Shown in pieces: positions 1-5,703 of a DNA stretch of 8,449 nucleotides. Location of the stretch: assembly GCA_003164375.1 (NCBI GenBank), contig PLTE01000147.1, positions 1 through 8,449 of the forward strand, in the 5' to 3' direction. The notes beneath the pieces were generated by a model. The model was given only the letters and a program-made list of their open reading frames with translations. It was not told the DNA's origin and did no database searches. The DNA comes from Hyphomicrobiales bacterium. GTDB taxonomy: Bacteria > Pseudomonadota > Alphaproteobacteria > Rhizobiales > Xanthobacteraceae. The position numbers were made by a program, and so were the translations under genes. Position 1 is the first letter of the stretch. Each line of letters starts with the position of its first letter.

Positions 1-484
1 GCTGGCCGCCGGACAGTTCGTGCGGCTTGCGCCGGCCGAAATTATCGAGCCGCACCAGCGCCAGCATGTCGGCGACCCGCCCGGCGATCTCGGTCTTGGT
101 CAGCCCCTCCTGCTTGAGGCCGAACGCGACATTGGCCTCGACATTGAGATGCGGAAACAGCGCATAGCTCTGGAACATCATATTGACCGGGCGCCGATGC
201 GGCGGCACCGGGCAAAGATCGACACCCTCCAGAAGGATGCGACCCGCGCTCGGTTGTTCGAAGCCCGCGATCAGCCGCAACAACGTGGTCTTGCCGCAGC
301 CCGAGGGTCCGAGCAACGCGAAAAATTCGCCTTGGTAGATGTCGAGCGAAAGCTGATCGACCGCAGCGAAGCCGCCGAAACGCTTGGCTAGGGCCTCGAG
401 CCGCAACAGCGGCGGCTGCGTGCGATCGGCCCAAGGTGCAAAGCCTCGCTTCGCAAATCCCCGTTTCGACTCGACGGTCGGCAT
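1..484 (-). CDS. potG: Polyamine (putrescine/spermidine) ABC transporter ATP-binding protein, 5' part only
   Basis: This is the cytoplasmic ATPase that powers an ABC importer, closest to PotG of the PotFGHI putrescine system. The visible 161 residues contain the Walker A motif GPSGCGKTT (residues 59-67), the Q-loop in FQSYALFPH (Gln105), and end exactly at the signature LSGGQ (157-161); Walker B, the H-loop and the C-terminal regulatory domain lie beyond the window. The stretch FEQPSAGRILLEGVDL, then RPVNMMFQSYALFPH, is very close to E. coli PotG as I remember it. Start choice: the ATG at 484 has GGGGAG five bases upstream (490-495). An in-frame ATG at 502 would add six residues but has no comparable site. 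No potF-like gene lies upstream, so this is probably the first gene of its transcript, with permease genes perhaps following outside the window. The first 16 residues carry a KRGFA-KRGFA duplication not usual for the family. Substrate (putrescine versus another polyamine) is inferred from similarity only. Confidence 0.9.
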   Translation of the reverse strand, partial: MPTVESKRGFAKRGFAPWADRTQPPLLRLEALAKRFGGFAAVDQLSLDIYQGEFFALLGPSGCGKTTLLRLIAGFEQPSAGRILLEGVDLCPVPPHRRPVNMMFQSYALFPHLNVEANVAFGLKQEGLTKTEIAGRVADMLALVRLDNFGRRKPHELSGGQ

Positions 485-489
485 CGATG

Positions 490-495
490 CTCCCC
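490..495 (-). promoter_or_regulatory. Ribosome binding site deciding the potG start
   Basis: GGGGAG on the minus strand, five bases before the ATG at 484. It favours that start over the in-frame ATG at 502, which lies upstream of this site. The composite repeat begins only four bases further upstream, so its first stem could influence access to this site in the mRNA. Confidence 0.6.
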
Positions 496-498
496 GGG

Positions 499-621
499 GC
501 ATGATCCGGAAAATGCCCGGCCCCGGACTTGATTCGGGGTGGAACGGTTTTCCGAAACGATCATGCTCAATGACGAAGCTAGACCATGATCCGATTCGAC
601 CGAATTGGATCACGGTCTAGC
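499..621. repeat. Composite intergenic palindromic repeat (two stem-loops)
   Basis: Two adjacent imperfect palindromes fill most of the gap between the response-regulator stop and potG. Stem A: 499-506 (GCATGATC) pairs with 559-566, and 507-513 (CGGAAAA) pairs with 548-554, with a four-base bulge at 555-558 and a small nested stem CCCCG/CGGGG (521-525 with 535-539). Stem B: 578-596 pairs with 603-621, ending CTAG/CTAG, with two imperfect positions and a six-base loop (597-602). The words GATCCGGAAAA and TTTTCCGAAA..GATCATGCTC match an intergenic repeat I recall as common in Bradyrhizobium and relatives; that family assignment is from memory. It lies downstream of the response-regulator pair and directly upstream of potG, so it could end one transcript or sit in the leader of the other. 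No T-tract follows stem B on the minus strand, so a classical terminator is not supported. Confidence 0.6.
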
Positions 622-669
622 GCGCCGGCACGCTAAAGCATTTTCACGGGAACTGGAAAGAGCTGCGTC

Positions 670-1203
670 TTAGACCGCGGCTGCCGCGGCCACCGGCAAG
701 TCGAGCGGCATGTCGTCATCGACGTTTTGCAGCAGCTTACGCGGCTGCGGGCCGTAATAGTCGCCCAATTGCACCACCGGCCGCGGCTGCAACGCGATCG
801 ATAACAGACGATCGTAAAGGGACTTTGCCGAAACCGGCTTGGTCAAGAATTCGTTGACCCCGAGCCGCACTGCCTCGACCACCCGCCAGCGCTCGCAGTG
901 GCCGGTGAGCATGATAATCGGCACATCGGGCATCGGGAATACGCCCGGCGAGCGCACGATCCGCACCAGTTCGGGCCCGCTGAGCAGCGGCATTTCCCAA
1001 TCGAGAATCACAGCGTCGGGTGCCACGGTGCGAATCGAGTCGAGTGCGGCGATACCGTCGGTGGCTTCGTAGATATCCTTGACTCCGCAATTAATGAGCA
1101 GATTGCGGATGATCTTGCGCATATATTGATTGTCGTCGACGACCAGCACGCACAGCGACTGGACGATCATCTCGATCTGTTTTTTCGAGCGATTCGAGGA
1201 CAT
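670..1203 (-). CDS. Single-domain (CheY-like) response regulator with GDYYGPQPR tail
   Basis: Phospho-receiver protein of 177 residues without a DNA-binding or enzymatic output domain. Visible landmarks: acidic pair Asp23-Asp24 in VLVVDDN, phosphoacceptor Asp68 in VILDWEMP, Thr100 in IMLTGH, and Lys122 in LTKPVS. After the receiver fold comes a tail with GDYYGPQPR (147-155) and an alanine-rich end. It should accept a phosphoryl group from a histidine kinase and act through protein contacts; no kinase is encoded nearby. Start choice: the ATG at 1203 gives an N-terminus about as long as that of the paralogue and leaves 14 bp after the upstream stop. An in-frame TTG at 1221 would overlap that stop by four bases (TTGA) and is a real alternative, as translational coupling often uses such overlaps. 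Neither candidate has a clear Shine-Dalgarno sequence. It is the second gene of a two-gene unit with its paralogue, probably a tandem duplication. Confidence 0.88.
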   Translation of the reverse strand: MSSNRSKKQIEMIVQSLCVLVVDDNQYMRKIIRNLLINCGVKDIYEATDGIAALDSIRTVAPDAVILDWEMPLLSGPELVRIVRSPGVFPMPDVPIIMLTGHCERWRVVEAVRLGVNEFLTKPVSAKSLYDRLLSIALQPRPVVQLGDYYGPQPRKLLQNVDDDMPLDLPVAAAAAV

Positions 1204-1217
1204 GGCGGGGTACGATC

Positions 1218-1739
1218 TCAATCGAGCAAAACGAACTGGCCGAAGCCCGGATCGATTTCCGGCTTGCAGTTTGGAGCTATGCGCGGTTCCGGACCGTAAT
1301 GATCGCCTTGTCTCATCATCCGGCGCGGCTTGGACAGGATCGACACGACGCGCGCCAGGAGCGCGGTCGTCGAAACCGGCTTGAGCAGGTACTCGTTGAC
1401 GCCCAGCTGCATGGCTTCGACAACCCGCGAGCGCTCGCTATGGCCGGTGAGCATGATGATCGGTACATCGGGCAGTGGAAACTTTCCCGGCGAACGCACG
1501 GTTCGCACGAATTCTGGCCCATTGGGGCTCGGCATTTCCCAATCGAGAATGACGATATCTGGCGCACGGGTGCAGATCGCCTCAAGACCACCGCGGCCAT
1601 CGCGCTCTTCGTAGATGCTTTTGACTCCGATCGCCTGCAACAGCGCGCGCGTAACTTTGCGCATGCTCGGCTCGTCGTCGACGACGAGCACTTTGATCTT
1701 TCCAAGTTGTCGCGCAATTTGGGCTGCGGCCGTTTCCAT
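1218..1739 (-). CDS. Single-domain (CheY-like) response regulator with GDHYGPEPR tail
   Basis: Receiver-only protein of 173 residues and paralogue of the gene just downstream: over the receiver region the two are roughly 60 percent identical by eye. Key residues are all present: Asp21-Asp22 in VLVVDDE, phosphoacceptor Asp66 in VILDWEMP, Thr98 in IMLTGH, Lys120 in LLKPVS. The tail carries GDHYGPEPR (145-153), matching its partner's motif with the same spacing from the receiver Lys, then diverges. The start is an ATG at 1739; an in-frame GTG directly before it (1742) would add one residue, and neither has a strong Shine-Dalgarno sequence. It lies 81 bp downstream of glpD on the same strand; that gap is AT-rich (it holds the palindrome TAAAATTTTA at 1814-1823 over the glpD stop) and may contain its own promoter, though I cannot assign convincing -35/-10 boxes. 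Function beyond phosphosignalling is unknown. Confidence 0.88.
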   Translation of the reverse strand: METAAAQIARQLGKIKVLVVDDEPSMRKVTRALLQAIGVKSIYEERDGRGGLEAICTRAPDIVILDWEMPSPNGPEFVRTVRSPGKFPLPDVPIIMLTGHSERSRVVEAMQLGVNEYLLKPVSTTALLARVVSILSKPRRMMRQGDHYGPEPRIAPNCKPEIDPGFGQFVLLD

Positions 1740-1820
1740 CACGCACCGTTATTTCGCGCTTTTATCGGCGCAATGTCACCACAGAGGGATAAAGTTGCGG
1801 TATGGCAAATTGCTAAAATT

Positions 1821-3314
1821 TTACCGACGCGCCGCGCCCGCGTCCGTCATGAAGCGATCAAGCACCTCGGTCTGCGCCTTGCTGAGCCGGAGGCCGAGCT
1901 TGGAGCGGCGCCACAGCACGTCGTCGGCGGTCTGCGCCCACTCCTTCTTCATCAGGTAATGCACCTCGGCGGCGGTGAGATCGGCGCCAAAGCGCAGGCC
2001 GAGATCGTCCAGGCCGGCGGCTTCGCCGAGAACCCGATCGACCCGCGTGCCGTAGGCGCGAACCAGCCGCCGCGCGTGCTCCGCCGTCAAGAAACGCCAG
2101 GTCCGCTGGGTGCGCTCGATCAGCGTCTCAATGCCGTCATAGACGAAATCGCCGCCCGGCAGCGCGTTCGACGCGGTCCACGGCCGCGAGCGCGGGAAGA
2201 AATGCGCGAGCCGCGCCAGCGCGTCCTCGGCGAGACGCCGGTAAGTCGTGATCTTGCCGCCATAGACCGTCAGCATCGGCGCCTCGCCGAAACGCTCGTC
2301 GAGGATCAGGGCATAATCGCGGCCGATATCCTGCGGCTTGCGCGCGCGGTCGTCGTACAGCGAGCGGACCCCGGCGAACGCCCAGACCACGTCGGCGGCG
2401 CCGATCTTGGCGCGGAAATATTCGTTGGCGGCGTTGCAAAGATAATCGATTTCCTCGCCGCTCGGCAGCACCACCGATGGATCGCCGGCAAAGGCCTGGT
2501 CGGTGGTGCCGATCAACGTGAAGTCGCGTTCGAAGGGTATCGCGAACACGACGCGGCCGTCGGCCGTTTGCAGGATATAGGCGCGATCGTGGTCGAACAG
2601 CCGTCGCACGACGATGTGGCTGCCTTTGTCGAGGATGAGCCGGTGCTGCGGCGCCTGCCGCAGCGCGGTCTCGGCAAACAGCTCGCTCCAGGCGCCGGCG
2701 GCGTTGATCAAGATCCGCGCCGTCACCACGTCGCGCTGGCCGCGCGCGTTGAGCACGAGCCGCCAGTCCTCGGTGCGTTCGGCGCGTACGCATCGGGTGC
2801 GGGTGCGAATGACCGCGCCGCGTTCGGCGGCATCCACCGCGTTGAGCACAACGAGCCGCGCGTCGTCGGCGAAACAGTCGGAATATTCGAAGGCATGGTG
2901 GAAACGCGATTTGAGCGGTTGACCGGCCTCGTCGGTGACGAGGTCGAGCTCGCGCGTGCCGGGCAAGATTTTGCGCCAGCCGATCCAGTCGTACAGCATC
3001 AAGCCGAAACGCAAGAGCGTCGCCGAGCGGCGGGCCTCGTTGATCGGCAGCACGAAGCGCAACGGCCGGATCAGATGCGGCGCCGCCCGCAACAGCACTT
3101 CGCGTTCGCGCAACGCCGCGCGCACCAGCCTAAACTCCCGATGCTCCAGGTAGCGCAGCCCGCCATGGATCAGCTTGGAGGACGCCGACGAGGTGCCCGA
3201 CGCGAGGTCGTTCTGCTCGATCAGGACGACACGAAAGCCGCGTCCGGCGGCGTCGCGCGCGATGCCGGCGCCGTTGATGCCGCCGCCGATGATGGCGAGA
3301 TCGAAATCAGCCAC
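1821..3314 (-). CDS. glpD: Aerobic glycerol-3-phosphate dehydrogenase (FAD, quinone-linked)
   Basis: Oxidises sn-glycerol 3-phosphate to dihydroxyacetone phosphate and passes electrons to the quinone pool at the inner membrane (EC 1.1.5.3); needed for glycerol and phospholipid-glycerol use. At 497 residues it matches the family's usual length of about 500. The FAD-binding motif GGGINGAG is at residues 10-17, with Glu33 ending the second strand. TSSASSKLIHGGLRYLE (41-57), the central GSHIVVRRLF, the GTTDQAF region, and GGKITTYRRLAEDAL all align with E. coli GlpD as I know it. Start choice: the GTG at 3314 is preceded by AGGGGAGA four bases upstream, and places the FAD motif where the family has it. 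The frame stays open upstream to 3434, but only through the 21-bp tandem repeats (reading GREANLR), so a longer product is unlikely. It is divergent from the SDR gene; the response-regulator pair follows on the same strand. No glycerol kinase, facilitator or GlpR-type regulator is visible. Confidence 0.97.
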   Translation of the reverse strand: MADFDLAIIGGGINGAGIARDAAGRGFRVVLIEQNDLASGTSSASSKLIHGGLRYLEHREFRLVRAALREREVLLRAAPHLIRPLRFVLPINEARRSATLLRFGLMLYDWIGWRKILPGTRELDLVTDEAGQPLKSRFHHAFEYSDCFADDARLVVLNAVDAAERGAVIRTRTRCVRAERTEDWRLVLNARGQRDVVTARILINAAGAWSELFAETALRQAPQHRLILDKGSHIVVRRLFDHDRAYILQTADGRVVFAIPFERDFTLIGTTDQAFAGDPSVVLPSGEEIDYLCNAANEYFRAKIGAADVVWAFAGVRSLYDDRARKPQDIGRDYALILDERFGEAPMLTVYGGKITTYRRLAEDALARLAHFFPRSRPWTASNALPGGDFVYDGIETLIERTQRTWRFLTAEHARRLVRAYGTRVDRVLGEAAGLDDLGLRFGADLTAAEVHYLMKKEWAQTADDVLWRRSKLGLRLSKAQTEVLDRFMTDAGAARR

Positions 3315-3318
3315 TGAT

Positions 3319-3326
3319 TCTCCCCT
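3319..3326 (-). promoter_or_regulatory. Strong ribosome binding site deciding the glpD GTG start
   Basis: AGGGGAGA on the minus strand, four bases before the GTG at 3314. It is the best Shine-Dalgarno match in the window and argues against the longer open frame through the tandem repeat. Confidence 0.75.
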
Positions 3327-3339
3327 GCGGCAGACTACC

Positions 3340-3402
3340 AAATTCGCTTCGCGGCCTCGCAAATTCGCTTCGCGGCCTCGCAAATTCGCTTCGCGGCCTT
3401 GC
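3340..3402. repeat. Three tandem 21-bp repeats in the glpD/SDR divergent spacer
   Basis: Units at 3340-3360, 3361-3381 and 3382-3402 each start AAATTCGCTTCGCGGCC and end CTCGC or CTTGC; copies 1 and 2 are identical and copy 3 differs by one base. The array sits 25 bp upstream of the glpD start and 54 bp upstream of the SDR start, so it falls inside the control region of both genes. The 21-bp period is about two helical turns, which would place every copy on the same DNA face. It could be a regulator-binding array or simply a replication-slippage repeat. Read on the minus strand it encodes a GREANLR heptad, but the glpD ribosome binding site lies downstream of it. Confidence 0.85.
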
Positions 3403-3456
3403 CTTGATCGCAAGATCGGCGATGATGCCCGCACCGGTAAGGACGGATCACAGCCG

Positions 3457-4164
3457 ATGGATTTCCGCGACCGTCATATCGTCGTCACCGGCGGCGCCGG
3501 CGCACTCGGAACCGCCGTGGTCTCGGCGCTGATCGAAGCGGGCGCCATATGCCACGTCCCTTGCCACGATGAGGCGGAAGCGACACGGTTCCGCCTGCGC
3601 GGACATAAGCAAATCGTGCTGACGGTGACCGGCAACCTCGCCGACGAGGCGGCCGTCGAACGGCTTTATCAGGGCGTCGCGTCGCTTTGGGCGTCGATCC
3701 ACATTGCCGGCGGCTTTGCCGGCGGCCCGCTGCGCGAAACCTCGGTCGCCACTATCCGCCAGCAGATCGACATGAACCTGATCAGCTGCATGTTGTGCTG
3801 CCGCGCCGCGGTCAAGGCGATGACCGCTGCCGGATCCGACGCCGGCGGCCGCATCGTCAATGTCGCCGCGCGTGCCGCGCTGGAATGGCGCAGCGGCGCC
3901 GGCATGGTGGCCTATACCGCCAGCAAGACCGCGGTCGCGGCGCTGACCGCGGCGCTGGCCGAAGAGGTCGCCAAGGACGGCATCCTGGTCAACGCGGTGG
4001 CGCCCTCGATCATGGACACGCCGGCCAACCGGCAGGCCATGCCCAAAGCCGATTACGCGCTGTGGCCGAAGGTCGAGGAGGTCGCCGCCACCATCGCTTT
4101 CCTCGCCTCCCCCGACAATCGCGTCACGCGTGGCGCGATCGTGCCGGTCTACGGAAAGTCCTAA
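3457..4164 (+). CDS. Short-chain dehydrogenase/reductase resembling dihydropteridine reductase
   Basis: NAD(P)(H)-dependent oxidoreductase of 235 residues with a Rossmann fold. The cofactor motif TGGAGALG is at residues 11-18 and the catalytic YxxxK is Tyr153-Lys157 (YTASK). The usual active-site Ser is absent: the expected segment reads NVAARAAL (135-142), with Ala at the Ser position. Several segments recall animal quinoid dihydropteridine reductase (QDPR), which also lacks that Ser: AGGFAGG where most SDRs have NNAG, ARAAL..GMVAYTASK, and DTPANRQAMPKADYALW near the C-terminus. A reductase acting on a pterin-like or other quinonoid substrate is therefore possible, but the substrate cannot be read from sequence. 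The start is the ATG at 3457; AAGGA lies 13 bases upstream, a rather long spacing. The gene is divergent from glpD and converges on malonyl-CoA decarboxylase, with 20 bp between the stop codons. Confidence 0.88.
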   Translation: MDFRDRHIVVTGGAGALGTAVVSALIEAGAICHVPCHDEAEATRFRLRGHKQIVLTVTGNLADEAAVERLYQGVASLWASIHIAGGFAGGPLRETSVATIRQQIDMNLISCMLCCRAAVKAMTAAGSDAGGRIVNVAARAALEWRSGAGMVAYTASKTAVAALTAALAEEVAKDGILVNAVAPSIMDTPANRQAMPKADYALWPKVEEVAATIAFLASPDNRVTRGAIVPVYGKS

Positions 4165-4184
4165 ACGCCGCTAACGGCCGCAAG

Positions 4185-5546
4185 CTATCCCGAGACCGCG
4201 ACGATCTCGCGCGTCGGCGTCGTCACCAGCCGCGTCACCGCGCTTGAGGCGACGATGGCGCGCTGCTGCGCATAGGCCTCGTGATTGCGCTCGATGTAAT
4301 CGGGATCGTAGAGGTAATTCACCATCAAGCCGTAGGACTGCCTGAGCGCCCGCTCCGACGTGTCGGCGAGCCAGTCGAGCCGCTCGAGCCGTGCGCCGTT
4401 GCCGAGGTGGAAACGCGCCACCGCGTCGACCGGCAGGCCGCGGCCGTTGCGGGCGCGCAAATAATACCAGGCGGCGGCGCGCAACAGCGGCTCGCGGACC
4501 TTTTCGGCAAGCTCGGGCATACGCCACCAATTCGCGGTGTCGAGCGCGCCGAGCGCCGAGCGGTCGTCCTCGTCGAACGCCGGCGACATGGCATTGGCGC
4601 GCTCGCGTCTGAGCCAGTCGGCGAAATTCGGCGCCGGCGACAGCGTGACGAAGGTCGCGACCCGGGACAGTTCCCGCGAAACCTCCTCGACCACCTGCTT
4701 GATCAGAAAGTGGCCGAAGGTGACGCCGGCAAGGCCGCGCTGGCAATTGGTGATCGAGTAGAACACCGCCGTCTTCGCCCGCTGCGGTTCGACCGGCTCG
4801 CGTTTGTCGGAGAGGATCGGCGCGATCGCGCCCGGGATGTCGCGCGTCAGCGCTACCTCGACGAAAATCAAGGGTTCGTCGACCAGCGCCGGATGGAAGA
4901 AGGCATAGCAGCGGCGGTCCGGCGGATCGATGCGCCGGCGCAGATCGTCCCAGTCCCTGATCTCGTGCACCGCTTCGTAGCGGATGATTTTTTCCAGGAT
5001 CGCCGCCGAAGTCGACCAGTCGATGCGGCGCAGCACCAGAAAGCCGCGGTTGAACCAGGACAGGAACAGATGCACGAAATCGTTGTCGACGACGCCGAGA
5101 TCGTCGCGGTGCGCCATGGCGTCGAGCAATTGCTCGCGCATGCGCACCAGCGCCGCGGTACCGCCGGGGGCGAGATTGAGCCTGCGGAACAGTTCGAGCC
5201 GCTGCGGCTCGCTCGATTGATGGAGTTCCGAGGCGTTGTCCGCGGTGGGGGCCTGTTTCCAGTCGGCGATGGCGCGGTCGATGCGGGTGCGATCGTGACC
5301 GAAGGTGGTGGCGAGCGCCTCGAAAAAGGCGATGCGGGGCCCGGTGGTCAGCTCGGCGTAACGCGCCAGGATATCTTGCGCCAGCGCCACGCCCGAGGCT
5401 TCGCCGCGGCCGGTCAGAAGTTCTTCGCATTGCTCGACGATGCCGGCCGAGCGCTCATGCGCCGGCTCGCGGCGCTCGCGCTTGATCAATGCGCGGCTGC
5501 GGTCGGCGATGCTCTGCAACATCTCGCTGAAGAACGTGGTGTTCAC
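4185..5546 (-). CDS. matA: Malonyl-CoA decarboxylase
   Basis: Decarboxylates malonyl-CoA to acetyl-CoA and CO2 (EC 4.1.1.9). In rhizobia the MatA form works in malonate catabolism; in animals MLYCD controls the malonyl-CoA pool. The 453-residue protein shows the family hallmarks: an all-helical N-terminal domain, then RRIDWSTSAAILEKII, RRCYAFFHP, KTAVFYSITNCQRGLAGV and GHFLIKQVV of the acyltransferase-like catalytic domain. The catalytic Ser is Ser303 in TLSPAPNF and the catalytic His is His380 in FHLGNGA, matching the SLSP and FHLxNGA motifs of the human enzyme. No obvious targeting sequence is present, so it should be cytosolic. The start is a GTG at 5546; an in-frame stop lies a few codons upstream, and the only Shine-Dalgarno-like word (GAGG) is just two bases away, so an internal ATG at 5522 remains possible. 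The usual partners matB (malonyl-CoA synthetase) and matC (transporter) are absent; the divergent neighbour is a CoA-transferase. Confidence 0.95.
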   Translation of the reverse strand: MNTTFFSEMLQSIADRSRALIKRERREPAHERSAGIVEQCEELLTGRGEASGVALAQDILARYAELTTGPRIAFFEALATTFGHDRTRIDRAIADWKQAPTADNASELHQSSEPQRLELFRRLNLAPGGTAALVRMREQLLDAMAHRDDLGVVDNDFVHLFLSWFNRGFLVLRRIDWSTSAAILEKIIRYEAVHEIRDWDDLRRRIDPPDRRCYAFFHPALVDEPLIFVEVALTRDIPGAIAPILSDKREPVEPQRAKTAVFYSITNCQRGLAGVTFGHFLIKQVVEEVSRELSRVATFVTLSPAPNFADWLRRERANAMSPAFDEDDRSALGALDTANWWRMPELAEKVREPLLRAAAWYYLRARNGRGLPVDAVARFHLGNGARLERLDWLADTSERALRQSYGLMVNYLYDPDYIERNHEAYAQQRAIVASSAVTRLVTTPTREIVAVSG

Positions 5547-5594
5547 AGCCTCATCCCATCCGGCAAACCTTAGCTAATGATGGGCCGCGACGAT

Positions 5595-5655
5595 GACAAG
5601 TTGGCGAAGGCCAAAGAACTGTAGACAAACCTGGACAAAGCGGCCCCGCTTTGTC
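5595..5655. promoter_or_regulatory. Candidate operator between matA and the CoA-transferase gene
   Basis: Within the 157-bp divergent spacer lies a perfect 10-bp inverted repeat: arms GACAAAGCGG (5634-5643) and CCGCTTTGTC (5646-5655) separated by CC. The word GACAAA also occurs at 5624-5629, exactly 10 bp from the copy in the left arm, and GACAA at 5595-5599. Because both genes point away, a transcription terminator is not expected here, which favours a regulator-binding site serving one or both genes. The regulator is unknown and no regulator gene is adjacent. A smaller CCGCC/GGCGG stem follows at 5662-5676. I could not assign convincing -35/-10 boxes. Confidence 0.5.
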
Positions 5656-5703
5656 ACTTAACCGCCCGCGCGGCGGGCTGCCGCACCGTATTGGGAGTGG
5701 TTC

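Noticed and set aside
1299..3317. Very long plus-strand open frame (672 codons) opposite glpD and a response regulator
   Set aside because: It is an antisense shadow: high GC and codon bias keep the opposite frame open. Its product is Arg/His/Gln-rich with no domain, while the minus strand encodes an unmistakable GlpD and receiver.
3340..3402. CRISPR array
   Set aside because: The units are directly contiguous with no spacers between them, so this is a simple tandem repeat.
3315..3434. N-terminal extension of GlpD through the GREANLR repeats
   Set aside because: The GTG at 3314 has the strongest Shine-Dalgarno in the window and gives the family's usual length; the extension is only the tandem repeat read through.
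4281..5573. 430-codon plus-strand open frame opposite malonyl-CoA decarboxylase
   Set aside because: Shadow of the real gene; the minus-strand product has catalytic Ser303 and His380 in conserved motifs, and the plus-strand product has no recognisable feature.
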